This document shows, one piece after another, positions 47,760-60,857 of a stretch of DNA of 64,000 nt (position 1 is the stretch's first letter; each line of letters begins with the position of its first letter). Under the pieces are notes generated by a model that did no database searches, was not told the origin of the DNA, and was given only the letters and a program-made list of their open reading frames with translations. The stretch comes from Parasponia andersonii (Eukaryota > Streptophyta > Magnoliopsida > Rosales > Cannabaceae). The stretch covers positions 476,231 to 540,230 of the forward strand of contig JXTB01000241.1 of the NCBI GenBank assembly GCA_002914805.1, given 5' to 3'. The position numbers and the translations under genes are program-made.

Positions 47760-50700
47760 AAGTTGTTCTGCATTCCAAGCATGTTCGATCTTTTGTCCGC
47801 CGATGCGAGCTAGCTTGTATGTCCCAGGTCAAATGACGTCATCAATAACATAAGGTCTTTCCCAGGAAGGTCCAAATACACCAACACCATGCTCTTTATT
47901 ATTAGGTAGAACTCTTCAAAGGACAAGATCACCAACTTCAAAATGTCTACTTTTGACTTCGGAGTTATAATGTCGAGCAGTGCGTTGTTGATATGATGCA
48001 ATTCGAAGTTGAGATTGTTCACGCCTTTCTTCTAAAAAATCGAGTTCAATTCTCAGTAATACATCATTCTGATCTTGCTCATAAACAGATCGCTGTAGAG
48101 AGCTCGCACCAATTTCAACTGAGATCATTGCTTCATATCCATAAGCTAAAGAGAATGGACTCTCTCTAGTAGTGGTTCGTTGAGTGGTGCGATAAGCCTA
48201 TAAAACTTTTGGAAGTACTTCTGGCCAAGCTCCTTTATGCTCCTCCAGCTTCATATTTATATTCTGTTTAAGTATTTTGTTTATTGCTTTGACCTGTCCA
48301 ATGGCTTGCGGATGAACAACAGCAGAGAAACTCTTCTTGATACCCAAGTTGTTGCAGAAGTCTCGGAACTCATCACAGTCGAATTGTTTCCTATTATCAG
48401 AAATTATAGTATGTGGTATACCATAATGACAAACTATAGATTTGTAAGCAAAATCTATCATCTTCCTTGCAGAAATGGTGCTCAAGGCCTCAGCTTTCGT
48501 CCATTTTGTGAAATAATCCACTGCGACCACCGCATACTTCAAACCACCCCGTGCTAATGGAAGCATCTCGATAATATCAATTCTCCAAAAATCAAATGGC
48601 CATGGACTAGTCATTGTAGTTAAAAGAACATGTGGTTTTCTAGGAATAGTCGCAAACCGTTGACATTTATCACATCTCCTAGCAAATTCCATTGTATCTT
48701 TCTTCATAGTCGGCCAAAAATACCCTTATCGAAGAATCTTGTTTGCAAGTGCTTGCCCCTGATAATGATTTCCACATATTCCTTCGTGGATTTCCCTCAT
48801 AATGTAGCATGCTCTTTCATCATTGACACATAATAATAATGACGAGCTAAAACTTCTTCGATAAAGCTTCTCATCATGGATGATATAGCAGGCTGCCTTC
48901 ATACGGAGTCACTTTGCATCGTCTTTGCTCTCGGGAAGATCACCATTTTGTAAATATTGCATTATAGGATCTATCCACGATGGTTTTTTGTCAACTGGCA
49001 TAGTTACTTGGGGTTCAACCTCGATGCTTGGCGATACAAGAAATTCAACAGGAACAACCTTCAACAACTCTGCATCTTTCGTTGAAGCGAGCTTAGCAAG
49101 TGCATCCGCCCGGGTATTTTCAATGCAAGGAAGAAGCTGAATGTTATAAGTAGTGAATGTTAAGAACAATCGTTGTACCTCCTGCAAATAGGCCATCATT
49201 CTCTCTCCTCTTGCTTGGTAATTGCCCTTAACCTGACAAATGACCAGCTGGGAGTCGCTGTGCACTTCAATCATCTCGACCTTCATTTCCTGTGCAAGCT
49301 TTAGCCCAGCTATCAGTGCTTCATATTCAGCCTCATTATTCGACGCTGGGAATTTGAAGCGAAGCGCACAATGAATGTTATGCCCTTTAGGACTGATTAA
49401 AACTAGGCCCGCACCTGCTCCACTTTCGTTTGATGACCCATCAACATAAAGTTTCCACAACCTTGATGTATCTAAAGTGGGTTTTTTGAGTACTCCTGTG
49501 GGAAGAACGACATCATATGAAAATTCTGCAATAAAATCTGTGAGGTCTTGACCCTTTATGGCAGTGCGAGGTTGAAAATTGATGTCAAATTGACTCAATT
49601 CAAAGGCCCACTTAAGCAGCCGTCCTGAAGCCTCAGGTTTTTGTAGAACTTATTTCAACGGAAAATTCGTGAAAACTCTAATGGAGTGAGCATGAAAGTA
49701 AGGTCGAAGCTTTCTTGATGTGATGATGAGTGCTAGTGTCAATTTTTCCATCTCTGGATACCTAGTTTCGACATCAAGTAATCTTTTACTTACATAATAT
49801 ACTGGTGCTGTATATTTTCCTCCTCACGAATTAATGCAGTACTTGTCGTATATTTAGAAACAGTGAGATATAAGCATAATTCTTCTCCTAGGTTCGGCTT
49901 CGACAAAAGTGGAGGAGAACCTAAGTGTACTTTTAACTCTTGGAACGCCTACTCGCATTCTTTCGTCTATTCGAACCTCTTTGATCCTCTCAATACTTCA
50001 AAGAACGGTTGGCATTTATCAATTGACCTGGATAAAAACTGACTCAGTGCAGCTACTCTTCCTGCTAGGCTTTATACATCCTTGGATTTACGAGGAGATT
50101 GCATATCAATCAATGCTTGTATCTTTTGAGGATTCGCTTCAATACCTCGCTGATTGACTATAAAACCCAAAATTTTTCAGATCCTACCCCGAACGCACAC
50201 TTCTGGGGATTCAGCTTCATTTGATATTTTCAGAGAATTTTGAACATCTCATCAAGGTGCTTGATGTGATTTTTGGCTTTCTCTGACTTCACCAACATGT
50301 TGTCGACATATACCTCCATTGTCTTGCCAATTTGTTTTGAAAACATCATATTGACAATACGCTAGTAGGTCGCTCCTGCGTTGATGAGTCCGAAGGGCAT
50401 CTTCTTGTAGCAGTTTAATCCTCGATCAGTGATGAACGAGGTATGCTCCTCATCTAGCTCGTACATGAGGATTTGATTATATCCAGAATACGCGTCCATG
50501 AAACTTAAGAGTTTATGCCCCGATGTTGCATCTACAAGCTGGTCGATTCTCGGAAGAGGGAAGCTGTCCTTCGGGCATGCTTTGTTGAGATCGGTGAAAT
50601 CGATACATATTCTCCACTTCCCATTGGGTTTCGTCACCAAAACCGGGTTTGCAAGCCAATTAGGATAAAAAGATTCCCCTATAAATCTAATTTCGAGCAG

Positions 50701-51597
50701 CTTTTCCACTTCTTCTTTTAACGCGACGTAGCGCTCTGGATTGATTGCTCTTCTTTTCTGTTGTACAGGCTTCTTTGTCGGGTCTATGTTAAGACGGTGG
50801 CATATGATCTTCGAATCGATCCCTACCATGTCTGAATGTTGCCATGAGAAGACATCCAAGTTAGATTTCAGAAAAGTGACCAACAAAGCTCGCACAGGCT
50901 CTTGAATCTTCATTCCAATCTTTAAAGTCTTGGAAGACATGTCGAATGAAAAATCCTCCAGATCTTCAATGGGTCCAGTTCTGACCTCTTAGTCTATTTC
51001 TCGTGGATCGAAGTCTTCGTTGGTCGTGTCGATTGATGCTTTAATTGATGGTTCGACTGATGCTTTATCTAACGATTCAACTGATGCTTCGACTGACGCT
51101 TTGCTCGATGCTTCGACTGACGCTTCTTCTGATAGCTGGACCATCATTGTGCGAGGCATCGCATCCTTTGCTGCGAGTTTCAACGAGTTGTTATAACAAG
51201 TCTGCGCATCATATTGGTTTCCTCGCACCTCGCCTACCCTGTGTTGGGTCGGGAATTTCATAGTGAGATGTTAGATTGAAGTGACGGCTCGAAGTTCCCT
51301 CAGTGTCGGTCTTCCCAGCACAGCATTGAATGCAGAGGGGCAATTTACCACCAAAAATTGGGTCATTATCGTTGAAACCCTAGGATAGGTTCCAACGTTG
51401 ACCATTAATTCAATCATGCCCATAGGCATCAGGCTGTCACCAGTGAAACCATAGAGCGAAGTGACGGTAGGCTTCAAGTTGCTCTCATTCAACCCCATCT
51501 TCTTAAAAGCGTCGTAGTACAGGATGTCAACAGCACTCCCATTATAAACCAATACTCGCCATAATTGCGTGCTTCCACAATTAATTTTTATGACCAA
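47760..51597 (-). pseudogene. Pol region of gypsy element B (PR, RT, RH, aRH, INT)
   Basis: From right to left: protease (51271-51597; INCGSTQLWRVLV, VLGRPTLRELRAVTSI), A/S/V/E/K-rich linker (about 50989-51230), reverse transcriptase (50362-50860; KWRICIDFTDLNKACPKDSF and DAYSGYNQI), RNase H (about 49640-50240), archaeal-type RNase H (48909-49598; KLYVDGSSNESGAGAGLVLI, NNEAEYEALIAGLKLA), and integrase with its zinc-binding end CDKCQRF and core (48198-48707) plus a C-terminal tail to about 47760 (FEVGDLVL). Single-copy throughout, which makes it the reference for judging element A. Interrupted at several points. Confidence 0.92.
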
Positions 51598-51839
51598 TGG
51601 ATCATTATGCGGATAATGGACCTCCTTTACGTCCTATTCTATGAAGGTAATATCAATGTCCGATACGTTGAAGCTTGCGTGGTCGCTGCTCAAGATGCAT
51701 GACGTTAGTCAATGGTTATTGTCGAGCTTCTCGTGTATACCTGTCTTGAGCCCTTTTTGAATTTCTGCCAACATGCGGTCCTCCAAAGATAGTTCGGACT
51801 TCGCGTTGAACTTCTAGAGGTCGCTGTTGGTTTTCTTCT

Positions 51840-53603
51840 CGTCTTTCATTGTTTTGCCTGGTGTATTACCACAGTTGCCCTTCTTTAATCAATCTTTCAA
51901 TTTCATCCTTCAAGGCATAGCAATTATTGGTGTCATGTCCAATGTCAATGTGATACCAGTAGAACTTATTGGGGTCGCGCTTTGCTCTGTCCCGTTTCAT
52001 TGATTCTGGTTGATGGTATCACTCCTGCAGTTTTGTGACCACATAGATATGATCTATGGGCACATTTAACTCGGTATGATTGTTGAACCGCATGGGAGCT
52101 CTTGAAATCTCCTGCTTTTAAGGTCTAGGCTGATTCTTCGTCAACTGTTCATTACTCCTTTTGTTTTTCTTATTACCGTTATTATTGGTCATGATCACAT
52201 CTTTAGTAGCATATTTCCTTCCTTCTTTCTTTGTCTTTTGAAGATTCTCGCGTGAAGATTCTACCCTCAGATGCCGACCAACCCTTTGGTAGAAGTATTC
52301 TAGAGTTCTACATTCTCGCCCAAGTAATTCCTCCCAGAATTTAGTTTCTGGTCGCACCCCGGCCATCACGAGAGTTAAAACTCCCCCTTCAGGTGGGTTA
52401 TTGACCTTGCTAACTCTGAGGTGAATCGGTTGAGATAAGATCGTAGAGTTTCCTCTGGACTTGTCAAATTACAGACAAGCTAACAAGTGGAATGGTGAAA
52501 TTCTTTGCAGCTTGGAACTGTCTCAAGAACGCTGTCTGAAGTTGTTGCTAGGACGAGATTGAGCTAGATTTGAGTCCTTGAAACCACTTCTTTCCTGCTC
52601 CTAAGAGAGTTACAGCAAAACATCTGCAACGTGCATGATCATTGATACGATGAAGTTCCATCAGGTCACTGAAGTGATCCATATGGTCCTGTGGATCAGT
52701 TTTCCCATCAAAAGTGTTTATGGTAGGAAGTCTGAATCCAATAGATAGGACAGTAGCTCGAACTTCCTCGCTGAATGGCGATTGACCATACCCATCAGCG
52801 AGCTCATCGTCCCAACCAGCAAGTGCATCTAATGCCATCCTTAAATTGTGAACATCGACGTTCAGAGGGAGAGCATTATCTCTTGTTGGTGGCAATGGCG
52901 GCCTTTGATCGTTATCTCTTTGTATGGCGGGCTGGTCACGTAGAATCTTCTGCGATCTGTGAAAGGAATCCAGCGAAATAATGCGATGGGATCGGCTTTG
53001 GTTGTTATGATGCGATACAGATCGTTCATAACTACGTCGCCGCTCTAAGTATTATCTTAGGTCTGTAGGATCTTATCTCGACTCTCTGCTGATTCTTTCG
53101 AAGATGCTTCTTGATTGTTGTTTTTGTTTGCTGTTTAAGCGATCTTGATTACCAGTGAATTTGCGAGAAGGTTGTCAACGATCACGGTTAGTACTTGAAC
53201 TCTTTGTACCAGATTCTAGAGGCAAGTTTGCGACTTTGCCTTTTCCTTTGGAGATGTAATCTTCATGACGCTCTAGCTGGGTTCTTGGCTGGTCGTGTTT
53301 TCTTGTCTCTAGGATCTATATTCCTTTCTCAGGTAGTTGAGCAGGACATTTTCTGGGACATTCCTGCTGTGGTGGGGTCACCAGTTGCCCTTCAACAAGT
53401 CGTCGTAGGGAGTCATTGATCTGGTTAGTGATTTGCTGAAGGTTCACAAATATCTCCTCCATGCGATCCTGTCTCTGAGCAAGGTTTTCTGATGCGGTCA
53501 TGGTAGGTTGATTCTGAGCAGGGTCTGCCTGTGCAGCAACAGTGCTTTGAGGTTGGTTTTGGCTAGTTCCGGTGACTCTGGTTGTATTTCTAGTATTTGC
53601 CAT
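51840..53603 (-). pseudogene. Gag region of gypsy element B
   Basis: The likely start is the ATG at 53603 (MANTRNTTRVTG). A Q-rich coiled-coil N-terminus is followed by the capsid-like gag block with FRLPTINTFDGKTDPQDHM at 52548-52895, then the ELLGRECRTLEYFYQRVGR block (52118-52369), a basic stretch, and a knuckle-like HIDIGHDT...C piece near 51900-51980. It is parallel to element A over its whole length and interrupted. Confidence 0.85.
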
Positions 53604-53645
53604 TATTAAAAATGCGAAATTTGACAAACTGTTTTTGTCAGAATA

Positions 53646-53665
53646 GCACTCCTTCTGGCGCCAAT
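53646..53665 (-). promoter_or_regulatory. Primer binding site region of gypsy element B
   Basis: On the minus strand the 5' LTR is followed at once by ATTGGCGCCAGAAGGAG, in the position of the tRNA primer site. TGGCGCC is the start common to primer sites of several Ty3/gypsy lineages in plants. I do not assign the tRNA. Confidence 0.7.
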
Positions 53666-54291
53666 TGTTGATGGAGATTTTGTCAACAATAAATTTAGAA
53701 AAAATTGCCAGATGTGGCTTGTATAAAAAGGGTTATTAATCAAAACAAATAAAGAGGCAAAGATTTTATAGTGGTTCAGCCCTGAAAAAGATGAGCTTAC
53801 GTCTACTGTTTTTCACTATTTTCTGGAGAATTACAAGAACTCAGAATTACAATGTGTTGTCCAGAAAGAAGAAGAAAGTTAAGAAAGTTTCTCTCAAGAA
53901 TTCCTCAGCCTCTCCAGATCAGAAAAAGTTCTCGCTCTCCTCACCAAAATATTGAACTCCCTTTATATAGATGAGAGCAGCTCAATGTTCCCAATTATGA
54001 GAATGAGTAACTGTACAATCGGGCAATACAATTTGAGTAACAATATAATTGGATAATCACTTAAATAAGGTAATTGGTCGATTTTTAAAGAGAAACTTTT
54101 GTTTTCCTTTCTTTAGAGGTTACCCGTTTGACGAAGCGTAGACTAGTCTCTTTTTCATTCTGGTTACACTTAATTTATTCGGAGGAGGTCGTATGTAACT
54201 TATACGGTTGAGGTCGCATACAACTCTTTCGGAAGAAGTCGTACTTAATCTTACTCATGCGACCTGACATAAGATTTTAGACTGCACAACA
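53666..54291 (-). repeat. 5' LTR of gypsy element B
   Basis: The 626-bp LTR has a minus-strand TATATAAAGGG box near 53960-53969 and four 25-bp units at about 54162-54262. Confidence 0.95.
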
Positions 54292-54296
54292 CTCAC
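54292..54296. repeat. Target-site duplication of gypsy element B (right)
   Basis: CTCAC, identical to 43254-43258. Confidence 0.95.
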
Positions 54297-55867
54297 CGTA
54301 TCAAAATAGAAGAGGAGGCATTATCAGATACAGATTGAACGACGCCATACACAATATACGACTAACGTTTTTACCAACAGCATAAAACGAGACGACCAAA
54401 AGCCACAAGTACTTGTACGGTCTGGCCCCCGTTCTTTAATGTCTGTATCCTAAATCAACGTCTAGATCAAAATGCTGGATTCTGATCATAGTACTTGTAT
54501 ATATAGAAAGCGAAATCAAAGTGCTGAGTTCTGATCATTGTACTTGTATAGAAAGCGAACATTATACGGATCCATAAGATTTTGCAACTACATAAAGGGA
54601 TAATCTCAAAAGATACCCCATCTATTATTTAGCTAAGGGGGCTATATTTCCACCCCAATTGGCATAAAGGCCCCAATTTTTTGAATATTTTTTATTTTAT
54701 ATTTATCCTTAAGTGAAAAGGCTAAACTACATAATAATACACCCTTTTAATTAAATTAACTCTAAACAATCACAGCTCATTATATTACCATCAGAAACCC
54801 TAAACTCCTCTGTATAAGTGACATACCTCTAATCTATATTAAAAAATATTTTATTCTCTTAGCTCATTGTACTGATAATCTGACATATCCATTAGACATA
54901 TTGGGAGATCTAGTGATATAAGAGGTAAAAATTCATCCGATTCAAGCAGTATACCTTACAAGATTTTGAAAGCAATACGCATAAGAATGATTCATGTAAG
55001 AAATAAGCAAACGCAGATATACTTGAAACACGCTTCAAGGGGTCGTATGTGATCAAAGTATTACATACTTCACTCTGGCTTTGCTTCTTAATTGATTGTA
55101 GTGATACATATCAATAATTTATCAGAGCAACATTCATACGATCTCAAGAATCAAAGTGAGGACACCAGTACCCGTGGAATAACAAGCAGCAAAACACACA
55201 AGAAAAGTATTCTTCACATTCAGGAAGGATGAAATTTCTGGTGTTTTTTTTTTCCTTTTTTGTAATCATTTTTTTCGGTAGATAGGGGGCTTATGTCATC
55301 GTGAAGTGCCAAGATTGGCAAATGAACATCATTAATGGATACGCAAGGTAGGCTTAATTTAGGAAGAGCAGGAGGGTGCTTTTAAAAAATGAATTTTTGA
55401 AAGGGTATAAAAGTAATTTTAGCTATAGACAGTTTGGTAATTTTGAATTTTCGAGATATTTCAATAAAAATATCTGGATTGAATCTGGACTTAATTATTT
55501 CTAGGTACATATGGATAAAAATATAAAAAAAAATTTAAAGTAAGGATGAAAGTGTAAATATACAAAGGCATAATTGAAAGGACTGTTCAAAAATTGGGTA
55601 AAAAGTGTAAATAGTGTAAATAGCATTCATTAAATCAGAAATTAACATGTGGTACTATAATTCCTCTAATTGCCTTTAAATCTCTCATCTTTTTCCTTCT
55701 TTTTCCCCCGAAACCTCCTTCTGCCAATGCTACGAGCCGCTGAGAACAAATGTCGCACTGCTAGCTTTCTGCCTTGATGTGCTATCTCGTCCCGTTCGTC
55801 AGAGAAAGATGAAGATAACCCGATAACTCGCGGCGTGTTTCGAGCTTAGGTGCTCGAGTTTGAGCTT
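54297..55867. other. Non-coding DNA between gypsy B and an LTR-like fragment
   Basis: No supported gene. A tandem-like pair of phrases around GTACTTGTATA and GAAAGCGAA recurs at about 54490-54560. The parts near 54650-54720 and 55500-55600 share ATATTTATCC/GGATAAAAATAT and CAATTTTT(T)GAA motifs in opposite orientation, but not well enough to call inverted repeats. A less AT-rich patch lies at 55720-55860. Confidence 0.5.
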
Positions 55868-56269
55868 TGAACACTATAAGAAGACAAATACTAGTTTAAT
55901 ACACATAACTTGTTTATGTTGTATTAGTATTTCTATCAGAATTCAGATACTTCAACAATTTGAGACACATCATTTCCGTTGAGATAGACAAATACTATAA
56001 CCTATAGCAAATAAAATATTCTATCTTCATTTACAGATTGTAAATTACTTCATTTAGACTTAGATAAAGAAACAAGTCTCCCCATAATTAACACTTAATT
56101 ATGTTTGTTTCTTTATATACATATAAAGTCATGGAATCTTTTCAGATGAATAAACTATTCAACTAAGATAGTTTAATCTAGCAAATATCATGATTTCATA
56201 TAAGAGATAGTTGTTAATTCTCAAAAGCGTAAAATTGGAAATCTATTTTTTAGGGCAAAAATCCCAACA
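55868..56269 (-). repeat. Possible solo LTR, Ty1/copia-like
   Basis: On the minus strand the sequence starts TGTTGGGATTTTTGCCC at 56269, a start I associate with copia LTRs, and a terminal CA fits near 55868, giving about 400 bp. It abuts the Tekay-like pol fragment. No target duplication matches and no internal region follows, so solo LTR or truncated copy is only a suggestion. Confidence 0.35.
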
Positions 56270-59208
56270 CTTTCATCTCTTATCCGCATAACTCTTTTGA
56301 CGACTCTAGATTGTTTTCATCTTTGCCCTGATTCTTTCTACACATCTACTATTTGTTGTCCAAATTTTGGCCCAAGAATTTTTCTCTCACCAACTTCATC
56401 CCAATGAATTGGAGATCGACACTTTCTACCATTGAGAGCCTCATAAGGTACCATGTCAATCATTGCATAGTAGCTGTTATCATAAGAAAATTCGATCAAT
56501 AGTAGATAGTGATCTCAAGAAATGCTGAAATCCAAAATACAAGCTCTCAACATATCTTCAAGTGTTTGAATTGTCCATTCTGATTGACTGTCAATCTAGG
56601 GATGAAAAGCAGTGCTAAACCTCAACTGGGTACCCATAACTTTATGTAAACTCTTTCAAAATTTAGAGGTAAACCTTGGATCTCGATCAGATACAATTGA
56701 TACAAGAATCCCATGCAACCTCATGATTTCATTTATATAAAGCTTGGCATTTTTATCCATGTAGTACGTATTACAAGTCGGAAGATTATGTTCCAATTTT
56801 GTAAATTTATTCACAATTACCCATATAAAGTCTACACCCTTCTTTGTTCTCGGTAACCTACGGATAAAATCCATGCCGATATAATCCTATTTCCACTCAA
56901 GCACTATTAGTAGTTGCAATAAACCTGAAGGTCGTTGAGGCTCTGCTTTCAATTCCTGACAGACGAGACGAGCTCAACATTCAATGCAATATCTCTAAGC
57001 ATATTAACCCACAAAAGTACTTTCTTAAATCACAATACATTTTCATATTTTCTGGATGTATAGAATAAAAGGTGTCATGGGCCTCTCTCATGATCTCTTT
57101 CTTAAGATCAAGAATATTAGGAACACATAAATGATTACCACATCTCAAATTATTGTCAGAAATGATGACGAAGTCTTTATATTGGCCATTTTCTACACCT
57201 TTATGAAGCCTCATTAAATTTGGATCATCACTTTATGAAGCCTTAATCTGATCAAGAAGAGTTGATTTCATAAACAAAGTAGCCAAGTAAGTAGAATCCT
57301 CTTGATCTACAACCTCTGTTCTCAAGTGTTTCATATCTAATACTAATGGTAGGATTTCACGTATAGAAGCAACAGAGCTAGAAGATTTTCTACTTAATGC
57401 ATCAACAATCACATTCGCCTTTCTTGGATGATTGTTAATCGTACAATCATAATCTTTCACTAACTCAAGCTATCGTCATTGTCTCAGATTAAGTTCTTTC
57501 TGGATGAAGAAATACTTTAGACTTTTGTGGTCAGTGTAAATATCACACTTAATCCCATACAAATAGTGTCACCAAACCTTTGAAGTAAAAGCCATTGCTG
57601 CAAGTTCAAGATCATGTGCTAGATAATTCTTCTCATACTCCTTTAGTTGTCGTGAGGTGTAGGCTATTACTTTTCCATGTTGCATGAGAATGCATCCCAA
57701 ACCCATTTTGGAGGTATCACTATAGATGACAAATCCTTCTACTCCTTCAGGAATGGTTAAAATTAGGGCAGAGGTTAATCATTGTTTTAGTTTTCTAAAA
57801 CTATGTTCACAATCATTTGACCATACGAACTTCATATTTTCTGAGTCAACTGGATCAGCGGAGTCACAATCTTTGAAAATCCCTTCACAAATCTTCTATA
57901 ATATCTTGCCAAACTGAGGAAACTTCTAACTTCTTTCACATTAGTCGGTGTTGGCCATTGTTGAACTACTTCTACCTTACTAGGGTCAATAGACACACCA
58001 TCCTTAGAGATAACGTATCCAAGGAAAGTAATTTGTGTCCTCCAGAATTCGCACTTCATGAATTTTTCAAAAATCTTATTCTCTCGAAGAATTTGTAAGA
58101 CAATGCGTAGATAATGTTCATGTTTTTTTTTGGATTTAGAGTATATCAAAATGTCATCAATGAAGATGATAACAAATTGATCAAGGTAATCCTTGAATAT
58201 TCTATTCATTAGATCCAAAAAAGCTGTAGGGGTATTAGTTAGACCAAATGGTATGACAAGAAATTCATAATGTCAGGTATCTCATTCTGAAGGCTGTCTT
58301 TGGTACATCATCTTCCTTAACTTTCAACTGATGATAGCCAGAACATAAATCAATTTTTGAAAAATATCCTGCTCCTTGTAGTTGATCAATTAAGTCTTCA
58401 ATTTGTGGCAATGGGTACTTATTCTTTATGGTTATTTTGTTCAATTCTCTATAATCAATACATAACTTTATTGAACCATCTTTTTTCTTAACAAAGAGTA
58501 CTGGAGCTCCCCATGATGAATAACTAGGCCTGATGAACTTTTTATCTAGAAAGTCTTGGAGTTACTCTTTAAGTTCTTTCAATTTAGCTGGAGCCATTCG
58601 ATAAGGTGTCTTGGAAATAGGTGTAGTACTAGGAACTACGTCTATTATGAACTCGATCTCACAATCTGGAGGTAATCTAGGTAAGTCTTCAAGAAAAACA
58701 TCAATAAAGTCTTGAATAACTGATTCTTGTTCTATAGCAATCTCTTCCTTTGGTACTTCAATTACTGATGCTAGGAAACCAACATAACCTTTGTTTAGCA
58801 TGTGTTGAGCCTTTATTGTAGTAATAATAGGTAAGAGATGTACACTCCTAACTCTGAGGAATGAAAAACTTTGTCCAGTTAGAGGCTGGAACCTCACTTC
58901 CTTTTTACTATAATCAATCATTGCATGGTTCGTACTCAACCAATCCATGCCAAGAATTATATCAAAATCACTAATATCAAGAAGAATGAGATTGACCAAA
59001 ATTTCTTGTCCATTAATTAGGATTTTACATCCTTTAAGTTTACAACTAGAGTTTATAAGGGTTCCTAATGGTGTTGAAACACTAAACCATTTATCTAAAC
59101 ATTATGGCACAACTTCTAATTGTTTTGTAAAATATAAGTTGACAAATGAATGGGTATCACTAGAATCAATCAAAATAGAGGTAGGAATACTAGAAACAAT
59201 CATAGTAC
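56270..59208 (-). pseudogene. Ty3/gypsy chromovirus (Tekay/Del-like) pol fragment
   Basis: Reading right to left on the minus strand: protease and linker (58562-59208; LLDISDFDIILGMDWLS), reverse transcriptase (about 57830-58560; IIFIDDILIYSKS catalytic block and FGYVIS-like block), RNase H (about 57230-57800; ADALSRK end), and integrase (56280-57214, core piece DFIRRLPRTKKGVDFIWVIV, C-terminal piece IHWDEVGE). Gag lies outside, cut off at 59208 by a copia LTR; chromodomain and 3' LTR are missing on the left. The fragment is broken in many places and older than the insertion that cut it. It may belong to the same family as the LTR at 1-1661. Confidence 0.9.
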
Positions 59209-60857
59209 TGTTGGGAATATGCCTTAGAAAGTAATTTCTTTGTTTGGCATTTTAAACAATGTTTGTTGGATTTAAGAATTATCTATTTGTTATTAATAAA
59301 TTCCATATTATGTCTCAACAATATACATGTGATGTTTATGTTTTCTATTGTGCAAACGTCTGAAAGTTTCCATGACTAATAATGAGTAATAAATAATTAT
59401 TCATGTGAAGTGTTCACATGTGAGAGACTAAATTATTTATTTCATTATGTCTAAATTAAAAGTTCATATTCTGCAAATAAAGATGAAATACTTTATTTTG
59501 GCATAGATTGTAGTGTTGTCTATTTCAACAGGATTGATGAAGTCTCCAATTATCGAAGTGTCTAACTTCGGATAGAAACACTAGTGCGTTATAAGAAACT
59601 TATAAGTGCATTTAACTAGACCAAGTGAAAATAGAATTTGAGGTTAAGTGTCGTAACTCAATATTTTATCTTTCACTAATCTAGCACTATTGCAAGATTA
59701 CCTTAATCCTAGTGATTGTTGGACTTGCTTTCATGAGTTTTATCTTTTTGACACACTAAAGGACTAGTTCTGATTATATGGTTCAAACTTCGGTATCTTG
59801 GAAGATAAGATTTGTAAATTGACGAGAACGTCTTTCATGATTTGGACACTATGCATATAATGTCACTTTGAGTTTTTTCAAGGACTTAGATAATAAAAAA
59901 CAAGGTGACAAGTATTCACTTTGTGAATTTGACTGTGTTTGTATGGGCAGTTACAAACACCGTAGTCAATTATTATTCATTAAATGAAAAATGGCAACTC
60001 AAAGATAAATATATACTAGAAGGGTAATACGATAATTTCACCTCACTATTATGGCATTGCATCGGGGGTATATTTGTAGTTATAGTATATGCTAAATAGA
60101 TGAAGTTAATTAAAGTGTTAATTAGCTTCACAGAAAATATACGACATTTAGTCTAAGAGTGTAATATTAGACCTATAGTGGAGTGCCTCAATATTAATGG
60201 ACATGGCCTAGTCATAATTAAGAGTTAATTATAATCATGGATAGTTGGCCCATTGGAGTTTAGACTATTTGGATCCATAAGGTCCCCTGTCTAGCTCACA
60301 CATAGCCCAATAACTAATTAAATGGTCAGTTTAGCCCAATAAGCCCATTAGGGTTTACATCTTTTAAATACTTAAGAGGAAAGTTCTCTTAAATCACTCT
60401 AAGGGTTGTACACGTTACTCACGCACAGTAATTGTGCATTTTTGTGTGACAGAGAGAAAAAGAGAGAGTGGGAGAGACAAGCCATCACGGGAGAAGTCCC
60501 GTGTTCGTTTATGGCCGCTAAGGGAGAGATACCCATGGTCATAGACGTACACTCAAGGAGAATGAAGATCGTCTTCTAGATCGTTTGCTTATCTCTCGTT
60601 GGGAATCAAGAAGGTGCCCACACACTAGATCATTCAACGGGCTCTAGAGAATAGATAAAAAGGCTCAATGGTTGTGAAACACTTCCAGGTTTTATCTATA
60701 CCAAGATCCATGAATTGAATTATGTTAGATCAACGATCCTACATTTTTGTTTTGTAAAATTTCAAGAAAATTTTGAAATACCTATTCCGCTGCATTCTTG
60801 ATTTGTTTACAAGACTGCGAAAATCATTTTCGGTAAAATCATTTTTCGGAATTTCCA
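59209..60857 (+). repeat. 5' LTR of a large Ty1/copia element
   Basis: The sequence starts TGTTGGGAATATGCC at the point where the Tekay-like frame stops and ends TTTCCA just before a primer site, giving a long LTR of about 1.65 kb. GTTCTCTTAAATCACTCTAAGG and a GA-rich tract (60445-60475) lie in its second half. The 3' LTR must lie beyond the gap, so neither divergence nor target duplication (left flank AGTAC) can be checked. Confidence 0.75.

Larger units (their letters stand above)
43259..54291 (-). mobile_element. Ty3/gypsy Tat-lineage retrotransposon B
   Basis: The 11.03-kb element has LTRs of 625 bp (43259-43883) and 626 bp (53666-54291) and a perfect target duplication CTCAC. The order on the minus strand is primer site, gag, protease, repeat linker, reverse transcriptase, RNase H, archaeal-type RNase H, integrase, then an antisense gene, polypurine tract and 3' LTR. 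It is the same family as element A and co-linear with it once the two contig overlaps in A are discounted. LTRs differ by roughly 6-7% by eye, which suggests insertion a few million years ago. Coding regions are interrupted at several points; it is a fossil although structurally complete. Confidence 0.95.
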
